This document shows, piece by piece, positions 12,287 to 23,371 of a stretch of 64,000 nucleotides of DNA. Every line of letters starts with the position of its first letter. Within the stretch, counting starts at the first letter, position 1. The position numbers were made by a program, and so were the translations under genes. Origin of the DNA: Panagrolaimus kolymaensis (taxonomy: Eukaryota > Nematoda > Chromadorea > Rhabditida > Panagrolaimidae); contig JAJQJQ010000033.1 of NCBI GenBank assembly GCA_028622995.1, positions 2,666,001 through 2,730,000 on the forward strand, in the 5' to 3' direction. The notes under the pieces are model-generated. The model was not told the DNA's origin. It did not search any database and was given only the letters and a program-made list of their open reading frames with translations.

Positions 12287-13260
12287 ATTTGATGCATTCG
12301 GTTGTTCATGTGATAGACGGTAGCTTGGAACTTAAATAAATTTAGGCTAACAATATTGTAATCATAATTTTATATATTAATTAAATTTTTACCAACAAAA
12401 GTAAAAACTAAAAAAAATGTTTGAGTTATTTTTCTATAAATGGAATGAAATGATAAGAATATGAATAGCCGCCGCCCCACCTTTTCTTTCTTTCTTCAGT
12501 TGCTTCGTCGTCGATAAGGAAAGGAGGGAGAAAGTGTCGTCCTTAAAATATTTTTTTCTTCCCGATTCCACACCATAAAAAGCAAACAAGCTTTTGACTA
12601 TTTTATTTTCATACTTTTTTGGTCAGCATTCAGAGGAAATCTCTCCGCCTCATTTTTTTTTGTGCAACTCCTATTTATTTTGATTTGAACAGTTGTGATG
12701 GGTGGCCAATGTGTTGTTTTTGTTGCTGTTGCTAGAGAATCTTCTCAATCCTTTTTTTATGCTTGTTTCTTTCTTTCTCCAATAATAAATTCTTTGTTTT
12801 TTTTAAAACAGGCTTAAAAAGAAAAAGCTTCCATGGAAACTTTGACGTTGAGTTTTTTGCTATTCCAAAACTACAGGATTGTCTTTTTGAATGAATCAAA
12901 AAATTGCCAAAAATAATACAATAGTTTTTTACTATGTTTTTTTTTAATAGAAAAAATGCGATTATGTAAATTAAAAATTTGAATAAGCTTTGAGATAAAA
13001 AAAATATATAGTAAAATTATGCGAGTGTTACTCAATTAAATTATCAGCTATAGTATTTTTTATTTCGGCTTTGTTTTTAAAAATATAACACTTGTAATAC
13101 CTTTTTTATGGGGTGAATTTAAAAATAACGCGCAAATTTAGAATTCGATGCTATAAATCACGGTGTAATTAAAAATAAAATTTTATAAATATCTTTCATT
13201 AATAAATTTATTAAAATATCATTAAGCAAAAATAAAGCATTAAAATTCATTGAGATACAT
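12287..13260. other. Intergenic, AT-rich
   Basis: No coding exon is seen. There is one GC-richer patch near 12470-12550. The region should hold the glycosyltransferase promoter and the 3' region of the Gly-rich gene. Confidence 0.45.
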
Positions 13261-14017
13261 TTATTTTTTTCCAACACCGAGTCCTGAGCTAACGCCTATA
13301 GGGCCCATTCCTGGGATTCCTATTCCTAATCCTGAACTTATACCAAACAGTCCTCCATTTCCTAAACCAAGTCCACCAATACCACCGCCTCCACCACCAT
13401 TTCCACCACCACCAATGCCGGGTGCTGATACTCCTACACCACTATTAACACCAATTGGTCCAACACCAGGTATACCGATGCCCAAACCTGACCCAACTCC
13501 AATACCACCGCCACCGCTGCCACCACCAAAGCCGCCTCCTCCACCACCGAGTCCAAGTGATTCGGAAACGGATGTAGTAGGTCGATTAGTTCCAGTAATT
13601 TTTCGCCTATTTGAATTTCCACCTTCTAATCGATCAGATCGTTCAAAATCTCCACCACCAAATCGACCACCAGAAGAACCAAATCTTTCAGTTCCAAATG
13701 GAAATGGATTTGAAGTTGAAGGACGCGAAGGAGATGGGCGAGAAGAAGAAGAAGGTCGAGAAGGTGACGGAGGTCGAGATGGTGATGGCCGCGAAGGAAT
13801 TAGCGGACCACTTCTTCGACCAAATGAAGCATCTTTGCAAAATCCAAGAAAAGGCTTTCTCTTACACGCTGCTTCAAGAATCGATGATCGTCGATCTGAA
13901 ATTTTTTTGATACACATAATTTTTTTTTCAAAAACTCAACTTACATCTTTGAATTTCAAGAAGTGTGTCACAATAACTAATTGAAACTGCTAACGTTAAT
14001 AATATAAAAATTTTCAT
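13261..14017 (-). CDS. Secreted Arg/Ser/Pro- and Gly-rich structural-type protein
   Basis: Two exons (14017-13945 and 13895-13261) give 235 aa. A signal peptide (MKIFILLTLAVSISYC) precedes a short region with two Cys (EAACKRKPFLGFCKD). An 'SRPSPSRPPSPSRPS' dipeptide/tripeptide array follows. The C-terminal half is Gly-rich with two imperfect copies of a 'GLGIGIPG(V/M)GPIGV' unit, at about 13460-13500 and 13265-13340 of the plus strand. The composition suggests an extracellular matrix, cuticle or eggshell role (inference). No named family is recognised. Confidence 0.7.
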
Positions 14018-14569
14018 TTATCTAATAATGATTACGAAACAATAAAAATAAACCAAGAAAAAACAAAGCGCAAAAAATAAAAGTGTTTTCTTTGAATGTT
14101 TTCCACCTTCTTTTATCAGAAAAAAAAATAAACAAAACATGATCGACCCAAAAGGAACCACCAAAAATAACTTTGTAACGGGTTTGATGAACTTAATTAA
14201 AGTTTTAAAAAAATGAAAAGAATAACAACAAAAGAAAGTTATAAACAATAGAAAATGTTTTTGAGTAATTGAAACATTATCAAACCAATATTTTCAACGC
14301 AAAATGGTGTTTTTAACTATAATACTTTCAAAAAAGAAGCAATAAAGGTTCAAGGAACTATTAATTAAAGTCTTTACATCCTCCATAGGTAATTAAGCAC
14401 GATCATGATGAAATTTTGATATGAAACCACGTTACACATAATATTCAAATAAGTGTTGCCGAAATTCAAAGCTGCTATAATGAAAAAAATGCGAATCGTT
14501 CATAAAAATAAATTAGGAAATGTCCAAAATTTTTATTTTAATTTAAAAAAATACAAATAAAATTTGAGT
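14018..14569. other. Intergenic, AT-rich
   Basis: Spacer between the phosphatase stop and the Gly-rich gene start. No coding exon, RNA gene or long repeat is seen. Confidence 0.45.
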
Positions 14570-15799
14570 TTATTCAGTACCTGCAAAACTTGTTGCATCA
14601 TCTTTGAATGAATTACGGAAATTATCAACACCAGCTGTTTCTTTTTCTGTTGGATTTAATATAATAAAACTGATAACCATTTGTTGAGAAATTCTCATAA
14701 CAGCACCACGATTGTTCTGAAGGTGAGAAGATGAGTATGGTCAAATGATATACATAGATAAACAACATACCATTTCAGGTAAGTAACGGGGAGCAGAGAA
14801 TACAGTAACGAGCTTACGATTTGCAAAGAATCCATAACCATTTGCCATAACTTGATGAGCTCTAACAATCATATCTAATCCCTGAAACAAAGTACATATA
14901 GTTTTTAGACACAATGGTGATAAAAGGAACTTACTAATTTCTTACAAGTTTTATTAACAACATCTTCACCAAATTGAACACTAACTTCTCGAAGTTTATT
15001 AAAATCAAAACCTTTTAAATCGGATTTTGGATCAGCCCATAACAAATCTTGCTCCAATGATTCTTGAGGTGGATCAGAAAATGGAATTCGAACATGTTTT
15101 AAATCTGATAAGGATGTTAACTTTGGACTAAGACCACCATGCATGCATAAAATTTTTCCACGAACCAAAGCACTGAGAGGCATATAACTGAAGAGTTCAT
15201 TGAAATCCTTGTAAAGTTTTAATGCAATACCAAGAGCAAAACGTTTTTGAAGTTCATCCCAAAATCCATATGTTCGATTGATAACTTCACATTCATGATT
15301 GCCGCGAAGAAGGAATATCTAAAAGTTGAATTTGTCAATTATCTAACTAACAGGAAATCGAAACATACTCGAGTGGGATATGCCATTTTATAAGCGAGCA
15401 GCAAACATATACATTCCAATTGTTGGTTACCACGATCAACATAATCCCCGAGAAAAAGATATCTCTAAAAAAGATCCAAAATTATTTATCGAAAAAATAA
15501 GAAGTAAAACTTACAGTAGGTCCAGGATTTCCAATAGCAGTAAAAATTCTTTGTAAATCAGGAAATTGGCCATGTATATCACCCACAATGCTAACAGGTA
15601 CTGGAACTTCAAGCATACAAGGTTCTTGTTGAATAATAGATCTTGAAATTTCAATAAGTTCTTCCACTTCTTCACCTTTGTAATCCACACGAGTTTTGTA
15701 TTTTTGATGACGAGCAATAAATTGATCTAACGAAAATTTTGTTGCTGGTGGCACTGTTATTTTGTTGGATTTATTTGATATGTTTGATTTGTTTGGCAT
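14570..15799 (-). CDS. PP1-type serine/threonine protein phosphatase, divergent
   Basis: Five exons (15799-15515, 15464-15369, 15318-14935, 14881-14771, 14716-14570) sum to 1023 nt and 340 aa. Metal and phosphate ligands of the PPP family are intact: [26 protein letters not shown], the Arg of LREVS (DRGVS in PP1) and RAHQV. The motif after the last ligand reads [11 protein letters not shown] where PP1 has SAPNYCGEFDN, so the microcystin-reactive Cys is absent. There is a Ser/Asn/Lys-rich N-terminus starting MPNKSN, taken as the start because the frame upstream has no ATG. It resembles the many nematode-specific, often male-germline, PP1-like genes (family knowledge). The specific role is unknown. 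Confidence 0.85.
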
Positions 15800-16312
15800 C
15801 ACGACGATCGTCTTGTTGTGTTTGAAAAGAAGGAGAAACAATGAAAAAAGAAAGCATCATGAAAAGCTGAAAATTTAATTTATGCAAATTTTATCCAATT
15901 GTTTTCAGCTTTATTAATTTTTAAGTTACCTAAATACATAGTTCCAAGCAAAAAAAGCAAATGAGATTCTTCAACTCTTGCGAAATAATTTTAAAGGTCA
16001 ATGAAGCATACTTATTTTCGTATTGTGCCAAATTGAAGTTTTCGTTGCATCTACAAAAAACAAGGCGGCTAATTTGAACATTCTTACGAAAGGAATAAAA
16101 AAAGAGTTTAAGAATACTTTTTTTTTCATTTTAGTTTTACTGAAGCTTGCATATAAAATAAGATCTATAAATATGCTTTCTGGTTATTATAAATTGCAGC
16201 CTTTTTAAACTACAAATGTTCTAAAATCCTATTTTATTTCTAATAACATAAAATAAATGAAAATTAAATATAAAGTTAATAATATAAATTCAATAAAATG
16301 TTATAAGATTTT
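15800..16312. other. Intergenic, AT-rich
   Basis: Between the transketolase 3' end and the phosphatase 5' end. The open frame at 16023-16208 is short and unsupported. Confidence 0.45.
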
Positions 16313-18282
16313 TTAAACAATGCTTTTAGCTTTAGCAACAATATGTTTAGCAGAAATTCCAAACATTTCAAGAAGATCGTCTGGTGGACCAGAACGTGGA
16401 ATATCGGTAACAAAGAGGCTATGAACGCGAATGTTATCTTTGGATGATGAAACAGCTGAAGCCACAGCTTCACCAAGACCACCTGCTTGATAATGATCTT
16501 CAACGGTGATGATTTGAGGATTGGCTCCCACTTTTCGAGCAGTTTCAAGAAGGGTTTGGGTATCAATTGGTTTAATGGTAAAGAGATCGATGACAGCGGA
16601 ATTAATTCCAGCTGAATTGAGTTCATCATGGGCTTTGAGAGCTTCATAAAGGGTAACACCAGCACCAACAAGAACAACGCCTTTTCCAGAACCATTAAGA
16701 GTGTTTTTGAGGACTTTAGCTTTTCCAACTTCAAACTTTTCATTTGCATCATACAGAACAGGAAGGGCAGGGCGCCCAGTTCGAATGAAAACGATTCCAC
16801 GAATATTTGCTGCAAATTCAGTGGCGCGTTCAGCTGAAGTACCGTCGGATGGATAAAATACAACGCTATTGGGAATTGCACGGAAAAGAGCTAAATCTTC
16901 AAGAGCCATTTGTGATGGACCATCTTCACCAATAGAAATACCAGCATGTGATCCACAAAGCTTAACATTTGCAAATGAAATAGCACCCATTCGAATTTGA
17001 TCAGCTGCTCGAGTAAAGAATGCAGCGAAGGTGCTGCAAAATGGAATAGCACGATCACGACATCCAGCTCCAATGGCAGCGGAAACCATATTTTGTTCAG
17101 CAATGAAACATTCAACAAATTGTTGGGGATGTTTTTTAAGAACTTCAATTGAGAACGTTGAATTCTTTGTATCTGCATCAAATGCAAGAATATGCTTGGA
17201 AGTATCAGCAAGTTTGGTTAAAGCTGTACCATAAGCTTGACGAGTTGCAATTTTTTCGCCTAATTTATATGATGGAGGAGATGACATTTTAATATTACCA
17301 AGATTGAGATCATTTTCTTTAACATCAGTATCCACAGATGGAATATTCCATTTGGGTTTATCTCCTTTAATTCGAGCTTGAATTTCTTTAACAGCTTCAG
17401 CTGCTACTGGCTTTCCATGCCAATTATCTTGATCTTCAACACCTTTGATTCCTTTACCTTTAAAAGTTTTGCAAAGAAGAGCAGTGGGTTTATCTTTGGT
17501 GGATTTAGCTTCAGCAAAAGCTTTAAGAAGGGCCGCAACATCGTGTCCATCGACAACAATTGCGTGGTATCCAAATGCACGGAAACGAGCAGCAAACATT
17601 TCAACATTATGTCCAAGTGGGGCAGCTTCAGATTGACCAAGACGATTTACATCAACAATGGCAACAAGATTATCAAGTTTATAATGGGCAGAGAAGGCTA
17701 AAATTTTAGCGTAAATAAATAAAGAATATATATATTTTTTAACTAACCAGCAGCTTCCCAAACGGATCCTTCACTGCTTTCTCCATCTCCCAAAAGAGTA
17801 TAAACTCGATAAGAAGCTTTATCAACGTATTTTCCAACATAAGCCATACCCGCTGCATATCCGAGACCTTGACCAAGTGAGCCAGTGGCAACATCAATGA
17901 AGTTGAGACGCTAAATTTTAATAAAATAAAATCCATGTTTGTGATCATTATTAAAACTTACGGGAGTAGGATGACCTTCAATATCAGAATCAATTTTACG
18001 CAAAGTAAGAGTTTGTTCACGAGTTAAAAGTCCAGCTTCTTCCCAAGCTGCATAAAGGATGGGACAAGCATGACCTTTGGAAAGAATGAAACGATCAGCT
18101 CCAACATGGCGAGGATGTTCAACAGAATATCGCATTTCACCAAAGAAAAGAGTTGCAACGATTTCAGCTGCTGAAGCACTGCTAGTTGGATGTCCACTTT
18201 TTGATGCGCATGTCATATCAATAGCAGAGATTCGCATGCGATTAGCTGCATCACCGATTAATGAAACATTATCAGTTGCCAT
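16313..18282 (-). CDS. tkt-1: Transketolase (pentose phosphate pathway)
   Basis: Three exons (18282-17962, 17910-17748, 17697-16313) give 622 aa, the usual animal transketolase length. The enzyme transfers two-carbon ketol units between sugar phosphates using thiamine diphosphate and Mg2+ in the cytosol. Seen: [12 protein letters not shown] with the substrate His, LSKGHACP, the ThDP/Mg motif [18 protein letters not shown]...VDVNRLGQS, the proton-relay region [28 protein letters not shown], and C-terminal [16 protein letters not shown]. All domains are complete, with no break. The ATG at 18282 is chosen because the frame upstream opens only with non-ATG codons. A TTTTAAG acceptor-like site lies about 30 nt upstream of it. 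Codon use is more regular than in neighbouring genes, as expected for a highly expressed enzyme. Confidence 0.97.
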
Positions 18283-19713
18283 TTTGAAGAATAAATTCTT
18301 AGTAACCAAGTTCTTAAAATGAAAAATGGTTTAAAAAAGAAGATAAATCAATAAGAAAAAAAAACGTTTTTTGTGCGCGTTAACATACTCCAAAGATTAA
18401 AGGTCATTCATTTTAACAAACACAAACTACTTGCGCAAAAGCAGCTTAAAAATGAAATAAAAAAGTGAGAAAATAGACAATCTTCGAAGCTTTTAGTTCG
18501 ACTGAATGTTTTAGGAACAATGTTTCTTTGATGTATGATTGCAAGAAATGGGAAAAGGAAGAATTCAAGCCAAAGAAAAATGATGACATTTATAAAAAAA
18601 ACTATGGAAGGAAAAAGAACATAAACAAAACAAAGCACCTTTCTTTCAATCGGTATGAGCTGGAAAAAAAATTGTTACATTTAAAACAGAAAATAGCTCG
18701 CAGATGCATTTTTTTCGCTTTCTATATTTTTCATATTTGGAAAAGTCCAAAAGTTGAAATGTATAATTTTATTGAGTAAATTCAATGGAAATTATATGAA
18801 AAATTATTGGCAAGTTTGGAATCTTAGCCAAAGACATACTACTATTAACGTCGTCTCATATTCCTGCTTATAAGGAATGAACATTCGAGGAGGAGATGGT
18901 GCTCGTAATGGTGTACTCTTTATAAGCAATTCAATGAAAGTGCACCAAACCTAAATGAAAGTTATGACTTAAAGACTGTCGATTTATTGAACTAAAGCTC
19001 TTTATACTACTAATTTGTCAAATGACATTCACAATATTTATGAAGTGAAAGGTCATAAAATGATGAGTAAACAATTTAGGGAAAAAGGAAAGAGTTGCCA
19101 TAACTCGAGGCTTCAACTAAAAAATACCGAAAAAGAAGGATTGGTTCAGCAAAAACAAAAAAAAAATTTAAAAAAAATTATTTCTTCCTTTTTTAGGACA
19201 ATTATGGAAAGAATATTTATGTTTCTTAGATTAAATATCATCGAATAAAATGAAAACAAGAAAATAAAGAATGGTTAAAACGCGCCATCGGTGTAAATTG
19301 ATCAGACCATTGCATTTATTTTCGTGATGTACGTACATCTTTCGATGAGACACAAATCGTTGTTATTTTGCAAAAGGAAAAATAAATTTTTTTTTGCTTT
19401 TTTTCTTATCTTTAACATTTCTGTCTTCAACCCTAAAGTTCAGAAGATTCATCGCATTCAAATAAATGTTAGAAAATGGATGCGAATTCAGCTTTACCAA
19501 ACTTAAAAGCTTTCAGCCTTTTTGATTTGAGATTCATTATATTATAATATTTGTTGTATGTAGATTATTGCAAATAAACGAATTAAATTACTGAACTAAA
19601 CAAAAAAAGGTTTTTCTGCGGCTCTGAAATTTTTAGTTATTTTCGATGAAAAAAATATTGAAAAATCAAAAACCAAATGCTATTCGAGGATAAAAAAAAA
19701 GCAAAATATTAAT
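18283..19713. other. Intergenic, AT-rich
   Basis: Upstream of transketolase. Small open frames (for example 18528-18779 and 19015-19248) are Lys-rich, lack ATG-context or splice partners, and I do not call them. Confidence 0.45.
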
Positions 19714-19784
19714 GCGTCAAGAGGGAATCGAACCCTCGTCTATTGCTTGGAAGGCAACAATGCTGACCATTACACCACTGACGC
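19714..19784 (-). tRNA. tRNA-Gly (anticodon UCC)
   Basis: On the minus strand the acceptor 5' half GCGTCAG pairs with the 3' half CTTGACGC. The D-arm/A-box is TGGTGTAATGG. The anticodon arm is TTGCCTTCCAAGCAA with TCC in the loop. The T-arm/B-box GGTTCGATTCC is canonical. The gene is 71 nt without an intron. A run of T (minus strand) just downstream, at about 19692-19700, serves as Pol III terminator. CCA is not encoded, as usual for eukaryotic nuclear tRNA genes. Confidence 0.96.
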
Positions 19785-20171
19785 GATATTATGTTTACGT
19801 CAAAAATATTAGAAAAATAGCAGCTGAGCTGAAGACAAAAAAAGAAACGACTGGATGCACATTAAAATGACTTTTATGTGTGCTGGAAAAATCTCTTCAA
19901 AATAGTTAAAATAAATGAAAACGTTGGAATGTTTGTAAAAAAAAAACCTTCTCGAAGTACGGTATTATTAGATATCAATGATCACTTTCAAAATTTGCAA
20001 CGAAAAATTTATAATGACTACAATTATTTTAAAAATAATCATGTCTGCTGGTGAAATTGACGTAATCCGCGGAAATAAATTATTATGTTTATAATCCAGA
20101 TCAATCTCATTTTTACCTCCAACATTTACTCAAAAAAGTATTCATCGAATTATTATTTTGTCATTGTAAAA
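19785..20171. other. Intergenic, AT-rich
   Basis: tRNA 5' flank and promoter side of the secreted-protein gene. No other feature is recognised. Confidence 0.4.
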
Positions 20172-20849
20172 ATGCGGTGGTTTAATTTTATTTTTGTTTC
20201 AACTCTTTTACTTCCTTCAACTTTTGCTTTTTCATCAAAAGAAAAGAAAAATACTATAACAAAATTTCAAAGTACTGTCACTCAATGGGTTTCAGTAGGT
20301 CAATGTCAAACAGTAAGTAGCGCAGAGAATTTTAATGTAATCTAAAAAATGAATTTTTCAGGTTCTTGGACAAGTTGAAACTGATTTAACTAATGGCATG
20401 AATGTTCAAAATTTAACTAAAGGTAATCCTCTCACGCAATCATTAGTATCTGAATTTGATTCTTTTAAGCTTTTACCAGTCATCTTCTCGGAGCTTTAAC
20501 CCAATCTCAATATAGTACTCTCAGTGGTATTGGAGTTAAAATGGCAGTTTATGGTGGAAAAATTTCTGATTTAATTACGGCCGCTTGCAATTCGTTGATG
20601 GAAGTATTTGGAACTTTTCTCACAAATTCAGTTAAAATGTATGCAAGTGATAAAGCTAAAAATGTTAAAATTGCTAAAACTCATACAAAGTTTTATAAAA
20701 ATCTTGTGAAATTGATCACTCAAAAGAATGTCAATCAAATTTTCCTTAGCATGATGGGCAAAATTGATGCTAATACCTGGAAAGCTTTTATAACCAATTC
20801 GAAGAATATCTATCATTCTGAATTGTACCCTGATATTATTCCCAAATAA
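20172..20849 (+). CDS. Orphan secreted alpha-helical protein
   Basis: Three exons (20172-20312, 20362-20422, 20470-20849) give 193 aa. The second intron (20423-20469, 47 nt) ends in TTTTAAG. Without it the frame hits TAA at about 20498-20500, so this intron decides the model. The ATG at 20172 gives a good signal peptide (MRWFNFIFVSTLLLPSTFAF). The mature part is Lys/Thr-rich and predicted helical from composition (SDLITAACNSLMEVFGTFL, VKLITQKNVNQIFLSMMG), with two cysteines. I do not recognise a family. Size and helicity are reminiscent of nematode secreted lipid-binding or excretory proteins, but no motif supports that. Confidence 0.65.
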
Positions 20850-21337
20850 GGTTTTACGTTTATAAATAAATTTGTTGCATTTCTTTCCAATCTGTGGTCT
20901 TTATAAAAAATCGGGCATTTTAGTGGTTTCAGAATTCATATCATGAAATTAGTGACAGATTTCTTTTATGAAAAACATTGTGGCTAAAAACGAAAGGAAA
21001 AAGTTAATTCAATTTTTTTATTAAACCTTTAAAAATACATACAAATTAATTATTTGTTAATTAAACCAATATAATAAAATTAGGAAAATATAATCATAGA
21101 AAGAATGAAATAATAAAATCTGGTAATTCAAAGTTTTAGGAAGCTCAAAAATGTCCTTCAACAAAAGTGAAGGAAAAAATATAAAGAAAAAACCGGACTC
21201 TGTGTTATTTTTTTAATACAACAAAAATAAAAAGTAATAATGTAAGCTAAATGAGAATGACAAGAATAATAATAAAAATGGAATGCTAGATACACACTGT
21301 CTAAAAGAGGGTTGAGGAAAAGAGAGTCCATTTTTAT
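20850..21337. other. Convergent intergenic region
   Basis: The 3' ends of the secreted-protein gene (+) and the Ser/Pro-rich gene (-) face each other here. AATAAA is present shortly after 20849. Nothing else is seen. Confidence 0.4.
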
Positions 21338-23371
21338 TTATAGGCAAAGTTCAAAATTATTTCTCATAAACCATCGCATTTTGCGAAGTTCATTGATGTG
21401 TTCCATGCATAAAAGGCGAGTACGTTCACGTAATTCTTGTCGCTCTTTAGCTTGTTCAACAAGTTGACGAACAGCATCACTTTGAACCTGCAAAAAAAAA
21501 TCAATAAGTTGAAGGATGCAAAAAAAAAAAAATAGTGGCACCTGAAGTTCGGCGATTTGTTTATCGAGTTCTGCGAGAAAATCAACTTCGCCATTTGCAT
21601 CTGTTTCAACTGGAGGTGGTGGAGGACAATTCCATTCAGGCATAATCCGTCGTGGAACAGCATAATTTAAAGTTGCTGTTGTTTTAGGTGGCGCTCGATT
21701 TTGAAAGAATGGCGATTCAATTGAAAGGGGTTGAACAAGTCGAGCATAGGGATTTTCAAATGCTCCCATTGTTGGTGGCTTCGAAGTGAATTCGGGAAGT
21801 AAAGGATTTTCTGAGCATAAGCTATTTCTTTGACTATCATATGGTACAGCATAAATGGGTGATGAAGCTCGAGAATCAGATTTTTCTTCATTTGTTGGTT
21901 GAGGGGAAAAAAGTTCTTCATTGTCGGATGAACATGCATTATGTTCTTCGAGAAGTAATGATAGGCGCTGAAGGGACTTAAAAATAAAAGGATTATTATT
22001 AAAATAATCTAATTTCTATTGAGCTACGTACCTCAAGTTCATGATAAACATGTTCATCATCCATTATTTGATTATAATTGGATCTTCCCATTTTTGAATG
22101 ACACTGACTTGGTCGTAAACCAAGCGTGGCTGCATCAACTTCAGCCAAATTACATTCCACAGCTTTATCTTCAACACGCTTCTGTTGAGCTGATTGTTGC
22201 CAATCGGGTGAATGAACAGAACTTTCAGGACTAAAAATTTTAATGATAAAAATGTAATTAGCATTGTTTATATCAAATTTAAATCTATTTAAAATAAGTT
22301 TATCCAATTTTAAAAGGTCGTTTCTTAGTATATGAGTCGAAAAAGCTTCTGTGTTTTTTTGTTTATTGACGTAGAAACTTTTTTTAATAGACTTTTGTTT
22401 TGGAGGGAGACTAAAAAATTTAACCCAAAAAAGTTGAAAAAAGTCTTTTACGATTTTGTTGTCCTTTAAAAAAATGTTGCAACATTGCTTCCAGTAAAAA
22501 AAGTACCCGAGGCAAAAACAAGTTGTTGAAAAAGTCCAACGAAAAAAAAATGAAATGGATGGAAATTAAATTAGAGACTCAAATGCAATAATGCAACAAC
22601 AACGGCATTTTTTTTAAAAAGAAAAGTGGCGAAGCACAAACCTGCTATCTTGACTTCCATATCCACTACTGCAAGTGGATTCATCCAAACTTTTAACTCT
22701 CAATTGAGCTGTTCGATCCATGGATGAATAAAGAAGTTCAGGAGGTTTTAAAGCAATTGATTGCGGACCTTTAGCTGATGCAGAAAGGGCATCAGGAGCG
22801 GAATAAATGGATCGTGAAGCAAGAACGGGTTGAGGTGAACGGAAAATTGATGAAGATGCGGAAGAGGGTTGTTGATGATGATGAGTCGAGGTTGAACGGG
22901 TTTGAATCCAAGGATTTGTACGAATTCTTGGTCGTCGACATGATGAATATGCACTTGAAAAACTTTGGGATAATGGGGCATCATTAAATGAAGTTGGAGG
23001 TTGTCGAGAACCTCCAAGATGGCTGAATGTTGAAACTGACATATCATCATAATAATTATGATACCGATGATGGACTAAAAAAGAGAGAAATTAAAATACT
23101 GACAAAAATGATGATGTTTCTAACCGGTATAACCATCATCAAATTCTTTTCCTCCAATCATTGAAACCGACATCGTGTGTGGCCCCGAAGTTGCTGCCAA
23201 TGGAAGTTGTTCAACCAATTCATTTTGTTTTTGGGCATTTGAAACTGAATATCGCATTCTTGGAGCTGCTGACTTTGAAGCCTTTCGACGTGAACCCCTT
23301 TCTGATCGACGAACATCCGACCGCCGTCGTAGAGGGAGGTGGTCCTCAAACCAATTTGATAGACGCTGCAT
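21338..23371 (-). CDS. Ser/Pro-rich disordered protein with C-terminal coiled coil
   Basis: At least five exons join in phase: 23371 to about 23126, then about 23075-22643, 22232-22033, 21977-21542 and 21487-21338. The start MQRLSNWFEDHLPLRRRS follows a TTTTTTTAG acceptor 11 nt upstream of the ATG, which could be trans-splicing or an upstream exon. The middle is Ser/Pro/Gln-rich and disordered. A polyproline PPPPPV segment lies at about 21610. The C-terminus is helical (FLAELDKQIAELQ, then VRQLVEQAKERQELRERTR, ending LRKMRWFMRNNFELCL) and likely coiled coil. It looks like a scaffold or adaptor, but I recognise no named family. Confidence 0.7.

Noticed and set aside
13250..13984. Proline-rich plus-strand frame of 244 codons
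   Set aside because: It is the antisense shadow of the Gly-rich secreted gene, which has signal peptide and splice signals.
20423..20500. Apparent frameshift/stop in the secreted orphan gene
   Set aside because: A 47-nt GT...AAG intron (20423-20469) restores the frame, so no mutation is needed.
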